Source: Herbidospora sakaeratensis (GTDB lineage Bacteria > Actinomycetota > Actinomycetes > Streptosporangiales > Streptosporangiaceae). From it: a stretch of DNA of 64,000 bases. The stretch is from assembly GCF_001570525.1 (NCBI RefSeq), contig NZ_BBXC01000008.1, positions 585,841 to 649,840 on the forward strand. The letters run 5' to 3'. A program made the position numbers and the translations under genes. Shown here one piece after another: positions 36,173 to 43,732 of the stretch (its first letter is position 1; each line of letters starts with the position of its first letter). Under the pieces are notes generated by a model. The model had not been told where the DNA came from. It was given only the letters and a program-made list of their open reading frames with translations, and made no database searches.

Positions 36173-36334
36173 TCCGTGCACATGCACAGCGGGGTTGTCG
36201 AGAAAAGGCGGCCCGGTTCGGCGGCTCAGCTCGACCTGTAGTCGGTGCACATGCACAGCGGGGTTGTCGAGAAAAGACGGCCCGGTTCGGCGGCTCAGCT
36301 CGACCTGTAGTCGGTGTACATGTAGGGGTTGTCG
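36158..36334. repeat. 69-bp tandem repeat, two full units plus a diverged third
   Basis: Unit 1 (36158-36226) and unit 2 (36227-36295) are 69 bp each and differ at about two positions. A partial third copy begins at 36296 and is the authentic 3' end of the amidohydrolase gene, from which it differs by substitutions and a 3-bp gap. The repeat supplies the last five codons and stop of the glucokinase gene and then fills the convergent intergenic space. Confidence 0.9.
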
Positions 36335-37686
36335 AGGATCTTGGTCTCCGGGATGTCGGGGTTCATTCCGGAGAGCCAGGCGTCGCCCAGTTCGCTCATG
36401 AGGTGGTCGACCGTCTGCGTCACGGCGGCGCGGGCGGCGTCGACGCCGTCGACCCTGCCGTCGCGCTTGACCACCACGCCGTTCACCAGGACCGTGTGGA
36501 CGTCGCCGCGCTGGGCCTGGAAGGCGATGTGGCCGTAGGGGTTGAGGATCGGGAACATGACCGGCGAGGCGTCGTTCTTGATCAGCACGATGTCGGCCTT
36601 CTTGCCGGGCTCCAGGCTGCCGATCTTGTCCGACAGGCCCAGAGCCGCCGCGCCGCCCCGGGTGGCCCACTCGACGACCTGCTCGGCCCGCAGGTGGCAG
36701 TGGGTCACTGTCTCCGACTTGAGGTGGGCCTCCAGGTGCTCGCGCGACCGGTCGGCGCCCAGGGTGGCCCGCATCGCCGAGAACAGGTCGCCGCTCCACC
36801 ACACGCTGGTGTCCATCGACAACGACACCGGGATGCCGTGGTGCCGCAATTGCCACGTGGGCGGGTAGCCCTGCCCGGCGCTCTGCTCGCTCTCGGTCGA
36901 GACCGACACCGAACCGCCGGTGGCGGCGATCCGGTGGTAGGAGTCGGCGCTGAGCGTGGCGGCGTGGACATAGGTGGTCTCCGCCGTCATGAAGCCGTTC
37001 TCGTACATGAGCCGGATGCCCTCGTCGTTGGTCGCGCCCCACACGCCCGCGTGGGTGGTGACGGGGAGCCCGAGGTCGCGGGCGGCCTCGAAGGCGGCCT
37101 TCTCGGGGAAGGCGGGGTCGCCGGTGACGTCGAAGGCCAGCTGGAGCCCCAGCATGTCGCCCCATGACCGCCGCCCGATGAAGTCGCGCAGGTCGGCGGA
37201 GGGCGCCCAGTCCCAGGGGGCCTGCTGAATGTTGCCGTACGCGAGCACGAACCGCCCCGGCACCGCCTCCAGCGCGTCGACGGCCGCCTCGGCGTGGTCG
37301 ACGGTCTGCAGCCCGTGCGACCAGTCGACAGTGGTGGTCACCCCGGCGTCGAGCGCCTCGACGGCGCCCAGCAGGTTGCCGGCGTAGACGTCCTGGGGAC
37401 GGAACTTCTTGCCCCATTCGAGGTAGTACCAGACGAAGTACTGGGTGAGGGTCCAGTCGGCGCCGTAGCCGCGCATCGCGGTCTGCCACAGGTGACGGTG
37501 CGTGTCGATCATGCCGGGCATGACGATGCCGCCGGACGCGTCGATCTCCTCGGTGCCCTCGGGCACCTCCAGGTCGGGCCCGACGGCGACGATGAGCTCC
37601 CCGTCGGCCAGCACGTCGCCGCGCGCCAGCACGGTTCGCCGGTCGTCCATGGTCAGCACGAGTCCGTTGCGGAGGACGATGGGCAT
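36295..37686 (-). CDS. Metal-dependent amidohydrolase
   Basis: This 463-residue cytosolic hydrolase is of the TrzN/AtzB/SsnA-like amidohydrolase group. The metal ligands are His63 and His65 (MIDTHRHLWQT), a His in VTTHAGVWG, a His in YVHAATL and an Asp in LSMDTSVWW; the C-terminal LGLSDKIGSLEPGKKADIVL is the family hallmark. ATG 37686 has GGGAGG 8 bp upstream. It is divergent from the IclR gene and carries the same 16-bp palindrome in its leader as the CoA-transferase operon, so it probably feeds that pathway. Confidence 0.9.
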   Translation of the reverse strand: MPIVLRNGLVLTMDDRRTVLARGDVLADGELIVAVGPDLEVPEGTEEIDASGGIVMPGMIDTHRHLWQTAMRGYGADWTLTQYFVWYYLEWGKKFRPQDVYAGNLLGAVEALDAGVTTTVDWSHGLQTVDHAEAAVDALEAVPGRFVLAYGNIQQAPWDWAPSADLRDFIGRRSWGDMLGLQLAFDVTGDPAFPEKAAFEAARDLGLPVTTHAGVWGATNDEGIRLMYENGFMTAETTYVHAATLSADSYHRIAATGGSVSVSTESEQSAGQGYPPTWQLRHHGIPVSLSMDTSVWWSGDLFSAMRATLGADRSREHLEAHLKSETVTHCHLRAEQVVEWATRGGAAALGLSDKIGSLEPGKKADIVLIKNDASPVMFPILNPYGHIAFQAQRGDVHTVLVNGVVVKRDGRVDGVDAARAAVTQTVDHLMSELGDAWLSGMNPDIPETKILDNPYMYTDYRSS

Positions 37687-37705
37687 AGAGCTGCCTCCCA
37701 GAGTC

Positions 37706-37721
37706 GCGGACCAACGTCCGC
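37706..37721. promoter_or_regulatory. IclR-regulon palindrome upstream of the amidohydrolase gene
   Basis: GCGGAC-CAAC-GTCCGC lies 19 bp from the amidohydrolase ATG. The two 6-bp arms are identical to those of the palindrome at 38648-38663, and the spacer is 4 bp in both. Being next to the start codon, it is suited to repression. Confidence 0.75.
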
Positions 37722-37804
37722 CTGGCGGTCGCAGAAAGGTGAATGCAACAATGCGAGCCCCCTCCGCCGATGTCAAGACACTCCGGGCCGTCTAAAGTCG
37801 ACCC

Positions 37805-38614
37805 ATGCCACGCAAGGACACCGGACCCGACTTCATCGAGGCGCTGGCCAGGGGGCTCGATGTGATCAAGGCGTTCGGCCCGCGCCAGCGCGCGATGACC
37901 CTCACCGAGGTCGCCACGGCGGCCCAACTGGCCCGCCCGACCGCCCGCCGCATCCTGCTGACCCTGGAGGAGCTCGGCTACGTCAGGGCCGCCGAGGGCG
38001 GGTTCGCGCTCACGCCGCGGGTGCTGGAGCTGGGGGTGGCCTACGTCCACTCGATGGGCCTGTGGGAGATCGCCCGGCCGCACCTGGAGCAGCTCTCGGC
38101 GCTGACGCGCGAGTCGTGCTCGATCGCGCAGCTCGACGGCTCCGACATCGTGTACGTCGCCCGCGTCGCGGTGCCCAAGATCGTCACCCTGTCGGTCAGC
38201 ATAGGGACCCGGTTCCCGGCGCTCCAGACCTCGCTGGGCAAGGTCCTGCTGGCCGCGCTGCCGTCCGCCGAGGCCGACGCGGTGCTCGAGACGCCGAGCC
38301 AGTCGGGCATCACGCCGCGCTGGCGGCCGTCCGCCGAGGAGCGCCACGCGGCGCTGCGGGCGGTCCGGGCCAGCGGCTGGGCGGTCACCGACGAGCAGCT
38401 CGCGCCGGGCATCCGCTCGGTGGCCGCGCCGCTGCGCGACGGCCACGGGAAGGTGATCGCGGCCATCAACGTGAACGCCCACTCGGCCGAGACCTCGATG
38501 GAGCGGCTGACCGAGGAGTTCCTGCCCGCCCTGCTCCGCACGGCCGGCGCTATCGGCGCCGACGTCGCCCTGCACGAGTCGATCCCCCAGTCGACCTCCC
38601 AGGTCCCCGCTTGA
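37805..38614 (+). CDS. IclR family transcriptional regulator (PcaR-like)
   Basis: This 269-residue regulator has an N-terminal winged helix (LTEVATAAQLARPTARRIL) and the IclR effector domain (SCSIAQLDGSDIVYVARV, SIGTRFPALQTSLGKVLLA, then RSVAAPLRDGHGKVIAAINV). The FIEALARGLDVIKAF start matches the PcaR/PobR branch that controls aromatic catabolism. It sits between the two transcription units that carry the shared palindrome, so it is the likely binding protein. Confidence 0.93.
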   Translation: MPRKDTGPDFIEALARGLDVIKAFGPRQRAMTLTEVATAAQLARPTARRILLTLEELGYVRAAEGGFALTPRVLELGVAYVHSMGLWEIARPHLEQLSALTRESCSIAQLDGSDIVYVARVAVPKIVTLSVSIGTRFPALQTSLGKVLLAALPSAEADAVLETPSQSGITPRWRPSAEERHAALRAVRASGWAVTDEQLAPGIRSVAAPLRDGHGKVIAAINVNAHSAETSMERLTEEFLPALLRTAGAIGADVALHESIPQSTSQVPA

Positions 38615-38647
38615 CATCGCCTTCGCCGCCCGACCAGACTCGGGATC

Positions 38648-38663
38648 GCGGACATATGTCCGC
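38648..38663. promoter_or_regulatory. IclR-regulon palindrome upstream of the CoA-transferase operon
   Basis: GCGGAC-ATAT-GTCCGC, extended to a perfect 18-bp palindrome (38647-38664), ends 20 bp before ATG 38684. It is the same element and the same distance from the start as the site before the amidohydrolase gene. Confidence 0.8.
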
Positions 38664-38683
38664 GTGACGGACGAAGGGAACTC

Positions 38684-39790
38684 ATGGGCGCACTCGACGG
38701 CATCCTCGTGGCCGATTTCTCCCGGGTGCTCGCCGGGCCCTACGCCACGATGCTGCTGGCCGACATGGGCGCCGACGTCATCAAGGTCGAGGCGCCCGGC
38801 GGCGACGACACCCGCAACTGGCTGCCGCCGGAGCGCGACGGCGTCTCGACGTACTACCTGGGCGTCAACCGGGGCAAGCGCTCGGTCGCCCTCGACCTGA
38901 AGGACCCCGCCGACCGGGCGCTCGCCCACGAGCTCTCGGCCCGCGCCGACGTCTTCATCGAGAACTTCAAGCCCGGCGGCCTGTCCGCCTACGCGCTCGA
39001 CTATCCGGCGGTCCGGGAGCGCAACCCCAAGGTGGTGTACGCCTCCATCACCGGCTTCGGTGCGGAGGGAGGCGCCCATCTGCCCGGGTATGACCTGATC
39101 GTGCAGGCGGTCTCGGGGCTGATGAGCCTCACCGGTTCGGCCGACGGCCCTCCCTACCGGGCGGGCATGTCGGTCTTCGACGTGATCACCGGCCTGCACG
39201 CGGTGTCGGGCATCCTCGCCGCGCTCTACGCCGGCGGCGGCCAGCGCGTCGAGGTCAACCTGATGTCGTCGGCCCTGTCGGCGCTGGTGAACCATTCGAG
39301 CGCCGTGGTGGCCGGAGAGGTCACCCCCCACCGGATGGGCAACGCCCACCCGTCGCTCTTTCCCTACGAGCCGCTGGAGTGCGCCGACGGGGAGCTGGTC
39401 GTCGCGGCCGGCAACGACGGGCAGTTCCGGAAGTTGTGCGAGGTGCTCGGGGTGCCCGAGTTGGCCGATGACGCGCGCTTCGCGCGTACCCGGGATCGGA
39501 CCGCGAACCGGGCCGAGCTCAAGCCGCTGCTGGTCGCGGAGCTGAGGAAGCGGACGCGGGCCGAGCTGTTCGCGGCGCTCAGCGCGGCGGGGGTGGCCTG
39601 CGGCCCCATCAACACGGTGACCGAGGGGGTCGCGCTGGCCGAGGACCTGGGCCTGGAACCGGTGGTGGAGCCGGGCGGCGTGCCGTCGGTGCGCCACCCC
39701 ATCCGCTTCTCCGGCACCCCCGCGGGCTACCGGCTGCCGCCGCCGGCCTTGGACGAACACGGGGACGAGATCAGGAAGTGGCTGCGATGA
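38684..39790 (+). CDS. CaiB/BaiF family III CoA-transferase
   Basis: This 368-residue enzyme moves CoA between carboxylic acids. The N-terminal VADFSRVLAGPYATMLLADM and MGADVIKVEAPGGDD motifs and the catalytic Asp region (RAGMSVFDVITGLHAVSGI) fit family III. A GAAGGGA site precedes the ATG. It opens a five-gene operon with a citryl-CoA-lyase-like enzyme and ring-cleavage-type proteins, so it probably activates a dicarboxylic or hydroxy-acid intermediate. Confidence 0.93.
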   Translation: MGALDGILVADFSRVLAGPYATMLLADMGADVIKVEAPGGDDTRNWLPPERDGVSTYYLGVNRGKRSVALDLKDPADRALAHELSARADVFIENFKPGGLSAYALDYPAVRERNPKVVYASITGFGAEGGAHLPGYDLIVQAVSGLMSLTGSADGPPYRAGMSVFDVITGLHAVSGILAALYAGGGQRVEVNLMSSALSALVNHSSAVVAGEVTPHRMGNAHPSLFPYEPLECADGELVVAAGNDGQFRKLCEVLGVPELADDARFARTRDRTANRAELKPLLVAELRKRTRAELFAALSAAGVACGPINTVTEGVALAEDLGLEPVVEPGGVPSVRHPIRFSGTPAGYRLPPPALDEHGDEIRKWLR

Positions 39791-40545
39791 ACTATCCCAC
39801 CGGCATCGGCACGTCCGACGCCGACTCGATCAGCCTGCTCGGGCAGGACCTGGCCCACGACCTGATGGGCAAGGTCGGCTTCGGCGAACTGGCGTTCTGG
39901 CTGGTGGCCGGCCGCCGCCCCACTCCCGGGGAGACCCGGGTGTTCGAGGCGGTCCTGGTCGCCCTGGCCGACCACGGGTTCACCCCGACGGCCATCGCGG
40001 CCCGGCTGACGCTGCTGAGCGCCCCCGAGAGCGTCCAGGGGGCGCTGGCGGCCGGGCTGCTGGGCGGCGGTTCCCGCTTCCTGGGCGTGACCGAGGACGC
40101 GGGGCGCTTCCTCCACGAACTCGTGGAGTTCGCCAACGGAGACGACTGCTGGGACAACGTGGCACTGGAGGCCGTGCGCGAGGCGAGGGCCGAGAAGCGC
40201 CTGATCCCGGGCCTGGGCCACCCCGTCCACAAGGTCGAGGACCCGCGCACCCCGGTGCTGTTCGCCATCGCGCGGGAGGAGGGCGTCTTCGGCCCTCACC
40301 TGGCGCTGTTCGAGGCCATCGGGCGGGTGCACCCCGAGGTGCTGGGCCGCCGGCTGCCGCTCAACGGCGCCGGGGTCTGCGGAGCCGCACTGGCCGACCT
40401 GGGGCTCCCGGTCGACCTGCTGCGCGGCTTCGCCCTGCTGGCCCGCGCCGCCGGCCTGCTCGGCCATCTGGCCGAGGAGCGCCGCCGCCCCATCGGCATG
40501 GACGTCTACCTGACCGTCGACCGGAACGCGACGTACGAACCCTAG
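39787..40545 (+). CDS. Citryl-CoA lyase-like protein (citrate synthase family)
   Basis: This 252-residue protein is a short citrate-synthase-fold enzyme. LIPGLGHPVHKVEDPR contains the conserved active-site His region, and RPIGMDVYLTVDRN the C-terminal catalytic segment. Length and the missing N-terminal domain match the citryl-CoA-lyase-type proteins that cleave citryl-CoA-like thioesters to acetyl-CoA and a 2-oxoacid. It overlaps the CoA-transferase stop by 4 bp (ATGA), so a CoA-ester made by that enzyme is the likely substrate. Confidence 0.83.
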   Translation: MNYPTGIGTSDADSISLLGQDLAHDLMGKVGFGELAFWLVAGRRPTPGETRVFEAVLVALADHGFTPTAIAARLTLLSAPESVQGALAAGLLGGGSRFLGVTEDAGRFLHELVEFANGDDCWDNVALEAVREARAEKRLIPGLGHPVHKVEDPRTPVLFAIAREEGVFGPHLALFEAIGRVHPEVLGRRLPLNGAGVCGAALADLGLPVDLLRGFALLARAAGLLGHLAEERRRPIGMDVYLTVDRNATYEP

Positions 40546-40558
40546 AGAAGGTGTCCGC

Positions 40559-41422
40559 ATGGCAACACTGGCCGCCGTGATCGCGTCCACGCACCACCCG
40601 TTCTACTACAAGGCCAGCACCGCGCCCCCGGAGGAACGCCCGCCGTTCGCCGACGAGTGGGTCGCGAAGATCACGGCCTTCCGCGAGACCCTGACCCGGG
40701 CCCGCCCCGACGTGCTGGTCATGGTCGGCTCCGACCACTTCCACCAGTTGTGGCTCGACAACATGCCGCAGTTCCTGGTGGGCAAGGCGCCCTTCTACGA
40801 CGCCAACTGGTACAACGAGGAGCGCGAGTTCGGCCTGCCCCGCATGCTGCTGCGCGGCCACGAGGAGCTGTCGTCCCACATCCTGCGCGGCGGCCTCGAC
40901 GAGGGCTTCGACCTGGCCTTCTCCAACGAGCTGCGGATCGACCACAGCATCACGTGCCCGATCATCACGCTGCGCCCCGAGGCCGACCTGCCGATCGTGC
41001 CGATCTACACCAACATCTTCGCCCCGCCGCTTCCCCGGCCGGGGCGATTCGTCGAGCTGGGCCACGCGATCAGGCGCCTGATCGACACCTGGCCCTCCGA
41101 CCTGCGCGTCGCCGTGATCGGCACCGGCCACCTGTCGCTCGAACTGGGCGGCCCGAGGCAGTTCGGCCCGCACGGCCCCGACCCGGAGTTCGACCGCAAG
41201 GCGGTCGAGTGGATCGCCTCCGGCGACATCGAACGCGCCCTGGCCGAGGTCACCCTCGACTCGTTGTGGACGCCCGGCAACGCCACCCACGGGTTCATGG
41301 ACTTCATGCTCATGATGGGCGTGGCCGGAGAGGGCGCCAAGGCCGACTACGCCGACTCCCTCGACCTGTTCCACACGATGGAGGCCTACTTCACCTGGTA
41401 TCCGAACGGGGTCCCGGCATGA
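40559..41422 (+). CDS. LigB-type extradiol dioxygenase family protein
   Basis: This 287-residue protein of the protocatechuate 4,5-dioxygenase beta/DODA class has the iron-ligand region ASTHHPFYYK (His12/His13), GSDHFHQLW and the acid-base ELRIDHSITCPI. Family members cleave catechol-type rings next to the hydroxyls using Fe(II). An alpha-subunit-like protein is encoded immediately after it with a 4-bp overlap. Substrate is unknown. Confidence 0.9.
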   Translation: MATLAAVIASTHHPFYYKASTAPPEERPPFADEWVAKITAFRETLTRARPDVLVMVGSDHFHQLWLDNMPQFLVGKAPFYDANWYNEEREFGLPRMLLRGHEELSSHILRGGLDEGFDLAFSNELRIDHSITCPIITLRPEADLPIVPIYTNIFAPPLPRPGRFVELGHAIRRLIDTWPSDLRVAVIGTGHLSLELGGPRQFGPHGPDPEFDRKAVEWIASGDIERALAEVTLDSLWTPGNATHGFMDFMLMMGVAGEGAKADYADSLDLFHTMEAYFTWYPNGVPA

Positions 41423-41781
41423 GCAAGTACCTGCTGAACAAGTTCCTGTTCACCGTCGACCGCGACCCCGACCTGGTCGAGCGCTACCGCGCCGCCCCCC
41501 ACGAGACGGTGGCGTGGTGGGAGTCGACCATCGCCAACGAGATCCTGAACTGCCACGGCGGGGAGGCCAGCACGTGGTTGTCCTTCTCCCCGGGGGAGCG
41601 TGAAGCGCTGACCTCCCACGACTACGTTCGCCTGTTCGAACTGGGCGCCCACCCGTTCCTGACGCTGACGCTGTTCATCGCGATGTTCGAGCGCGACTAC
41701 GAGGAGCCGCTGGCGTTCCAGAAGGAGTACGCCGCCCGGTTGTCGCACTTCAGCCTGCCCTACCCGGACATCGCCACATGA
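41419..41781 (+). CDS. LigA-like dioxygenase alpha-subunit family protein
   Basis: This 120-residue all-helical protein resembles the protocatechuate 4,5-dioxygenase alpha subunit: LLNKFLFTVDRDPDLVERYR, then LTSHDYVRLFELGAHPFLTL. It starts within the LigB-like gene's stop and ends overlapping the next start, so the AB pair is translationally coupled. It probably caps the LigB active site. Confidence 0.85.
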   Translation: MSKYLLNKFLFTVDRDPDLVERYRAAPHETVAWWESTIANEILNCHGGEASTWLSFSPGEREALTSHDYVRLFELGAHPFLTLTLFIAMFERDYEEPLAFQKEYAARLSHFSLPYPDIAT

Positions 41782-42725
41782 GCTCACCGATGCGCGCGGC
41801 CCTGATCGAATCGTGCGGCCGCCCACCGGTGACAGGGAGCGTCCCCCGGCCTCTTGCGGGGGCCGGGGACGTTCTCCTCTCCGTCACCTGCGCGCCGATC
41901 ACCCCGCTCGACCTGCTGTGCGCGTCGGGCGTGTCCTACTTCGGCGAACCGGCGCTGCCGTACGTACCGGGCGTGCAGGGCGTCGGGATCACCCCCGACG
42001 GAGAGCGGGTGTGGTTTCCCACGTCGGCCGGGATGGCCCCCGGAAACGGGAGCATGGCCGAGTTCTGCGCCGTGCCCACGTCCGATCTGGTACGCCTCCC
42101 CGACGACTGCGACGACGTCGCGGCGGCCTCTCTGGGGTTGTCGGCGGTGGCGGCGTGGCTGGCTCTGACGTGGCGCGCCCGGCTGACCCGCGGCGAGAAG
42201 GTCGTGGTCCTGGGGGCCGGCGGGACGGTGGGACAGGTGGCGCTCCGGGCGGCGTGGCTGCTGGGCGCCGGTGACGTGGTCGGCGTCTCCCGGGCTCCCC
42301 GGCCGGGCTGCATCCCCCTGGAGCCGGTGGCGACCCTGGCCGCCCGGCTGCGCGAGACGATCGGGACCGCCGACGTGGTGATCGACCCCGTGTTCGGCGA
42401 GCCGGCCGAGGCGGCGCTGCGGGTGCTGGGGCCCGGCGGGCGGCTGGTCAATCTGGGCGGCTCGGCGTCCGACTCGGCGGTGTTGTCGTCCGCCCTGCTG
42501 CGGAGCGGGGCCGTGTCCGTGCTGGGGTACTCGAACAACGCGGTCAGCCGGGAGCAGCGGGGGGCGGCGCTGTCGACGATCTTCGGGCATGCGGCCCGAG
42601 GGGAGCTGTCGGTTGATCACCATGTGGTGGGGCTCGACGAGGTCGGGGCGGCTTGGGACGGTACGGGAGGTGGGCGCGCGGTCGTGCGGGTTACCGAGGT
42701 GCCTTCGGGCTTGGGAGTGCCGTAA
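41778..42725 (+). CDS. Zinc-free MDR oxidoreductase (quinone reductase-like)
   Basis: This 315-residue medium-chain reductase has an N-terminal GroES-like domain and the Rossmann motif VVLGAGGTVGQVALRAAW. Structural-zinc cysteines are absent, as in quinone reductases. It would use NADPH to reduce an enal, enone or quinone. The ATGA overlap with the LigA-like gene makes it the last enzyme of the IclR-controlled operon. Confidence 0.87.
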   Translation: MSSPMRAALIESCGRPPVTGSVPRPLAGAGDVLLSVTCAPITPLDLLCASGVSYFGEPALPYVPGVQGVGITPDGERVWFPTSAGMAPGNGSMAEFCAVPTSDLVRLPDDCDDVAAASLGLSAVAAWLALTWRARLTRGEKVVVLGAGGTVGQVALRAAWLLGAGDVVGVSRAPRPGCIPLEPVATLAARLRETIGTADVVIDPVFGEPAEAALRVLGPGGRLVNLGGSASDSAVLSSALLRSGAVSVLGYSNNAVSREQRGAALSTIFGHAARGELSVDHHVVGLDEVGAAWDGTGGGRAVVRVTEVPSGLGVP

Positions 42726-42740
42726 GGTGTAAGCGGTCCG

Positions 42741-42812
42741 GGGCGGTTAGCTCAGCGGTAGAGCACTCGCCTTACAAGCGAGGGGTCACTGGTTCGAACC
42801 CAGTACCGCCCA
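42741..42812 (+). tRNA. tRNA-Val (anticodon TAC)
   Basis: The cloverleaf is complete: acceptor GGGCGGT/ACCGCCC with discriminator A, D-arm with AGCTCAGCGGTAGAGC, anticodon stem CTCGC/GCGAG with loop CTTACAA (TAC at 42773-42775), and T-loop GGTTCGAACCC. CCA is not encoded. Its 3' end is duplicated at 43664-43680. Confidence 0.97.
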
Positions 42813-42813
42813 C
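42797..42813 (+). repeat. Candidate attachment site in the tRNA-Val 3' end
   Basis: The 17-bp sequence AACCCAGTACCGCCCAC at the tRNA 3' end recurs with one mismatch 867 bp downstream next to an integrase pseudogene. tRNA 3' ends are classic integration targets. Confidence 0.65.
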
Positions 42814-42817
42814 TTTG

Positions 42818-42857
42818 AGCCTCTTACCTGCGGAAACGGGTGAGGGGCTTTCGTTTT
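42818..42857 (+). terminator. Terminator of tRNA-Val
   Basis: AGCCTCTTACC (42818-42828) pairs, with a few G-U pairs, to GGTGAGGGGCT (42839-42849), and TTCGTTTT follows. It begins 6 bp after the tRNA. Confidence 0.75.
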
Positions 42858-43257
42858 CAGCCGAGCTGCACAGCTCAGCGAGCCCTCGCCTTCGAACTCT
42901 TCCGAGCCGATCTGGGGTCTGCTGTGGCCGCGCACGTTCGCGGACGCCACGATGGCGGCCAGGCCCATGACGCCAGCACTGCACGACCGGCCTCCCCGAG
43001 ACGGGCGAACGTGGTGCTCCACCACTGCGGTCACGACTATCTCGGCGTGCAGTGCGGGATCGCATAGAGGTCAGGGTTCGCGCGACTCCGGTCTCCGGAA
43101 ACGCCCACGAAAAAGGGCATCCTGTCAACGACGTGGCGCCTTTTACGTCTGTGACCTGCGTCTGCATTGGGGCTCAAGCGCCCACCAAGTCGCGTGGAAG
43201 TGATCCCCAAGGGCCCCCCTGTCTACTGAGATCCGTCAACAACGACACCTCGACAAC
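42858..43257. other. Gene-poor stretch between tRNA-Val and the secreted-peptide gene
   Basis: About 400 bp with no frame that I can support on either strand. It holds the promoter and leader of the small gene at 43269, but no clear -35/-10 pair stands out. It lies between the two tRNA-derived repeats, so it is probably part of an integrated segment. Confidence 0.5.
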
Positions 43258-43268
43258 AGGAGATCCCC

Positions 43269-43421
43269 ATGCGCACGCTCAAGCGCGCCGCCGCCCTCGC
43301 CGCCACCGCCGCCGTCACCATCACCACCTTCGCCGTCCTCGCGGCCCCCGCCAACGCCCAGCGCGGCGAGTGGTACCCCTGCACGATCGACGGCAAGCCC
43401 ATGTGGTGCATGGACGTCTAA
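43269..43421 (+). CDS. Secreted mini-peptide precursor, 50 aa with a 20-aa two-cysteine core
   Basis: The frame encodes a 30-residue signal peptide (positive MRTLKR, hydrophobic alanine/valine core, cleavage after APANA) and a 20-residue mature peptide, QRGEWYPCTIDGKPMWCMDV. The two cysteines are eight residues apart and can form one disulfide. An AGGAG ribosome-binding site (43258-43262) precedes the ATG by 6 bp, and a canonical terminator follows at 43494. This complete set of expression signals argues for a real gene, although nothing known to me matches the product. It is flanked by tRNA-Val and an integrase remnant, so it may be element cargo. Confidence 0.75.
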   Translation: MRTLKRAAALAATAAVTITTFAVLAAPANAQRGEWYPCTIDGKPMWCMDV

Positions 43422-43493
43422 ACGGCCGAGCCTCCGGCGATCCGGGCGAACCCGCGTTTCGCCACGTGAACCGATTGTCGGTCAGCTGCAGAC

Positions 43494-43536
43494 ACGAGCC
43501 CCCGTCCCAACTCGCTTGGGTCGGGGCTCGTTTTTT
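43494..43536 (+). terminator. Rho-independent terminator after the secreted-peptide gene
   Basis: ACGAGCCCC (43494-43502) pairs with GGGGCTCGT (43523-43531), and an inner CCCAA/TTGGG helix extends the stem. Six T residues follow (43531-43536). It is the most classical intrinsic terminator in the window. Confidence 0.93.
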
Positions 43537-43663
43537 GTACTCTGCCGCGACCAGGGAGCTCCCGCGAATCGCGGGGAGTTCGATGCGAGGCCGGCCAGCC
43601 GGCGTCCGCACAAGAGCAGGGGAACCATGCCTCGCTCGAAGGCTTCACTCAAGATGGTCGAAG

Positions 43664-43680
43664 AACCCAGTACCGTCCAC
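43664..43680 (+). repeat. Second copy of the tRNA-Val 3' end (att-like)
   Basis: AACCCAGTACCGTCCAC matches the tRNA-Val 3' end in 16 of 17 positions. It lies about 50 bp beyond the 3' end of a decayed tyrosine integrase gene, the normal place for an attachment site. Confidence 0.65.
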
Positions 43681-43732
43681 CTGCACGAAGACCTGGTTGC
43701 TGATCTTGGAAATCGGGTCTGGGTGAGCAACC

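Noticed and set aside
35246-39760. Very long minus-strand open frame of about 1500 codons
   Set aside because: It is antisense to glucokinase, IclR and CoA-transferase genes and arises from GC-rich codon bias; His/Arg/Gly-rich composition and no domains.
42772-43167. Minus-strand reading frame overlapping tRNA-Val (ends GGTGFEPVTPRL)
   Set aside because: This ending is the well-known artefact of translating a tRNA gene on the opposite strand; the rest has no protein-like composition.
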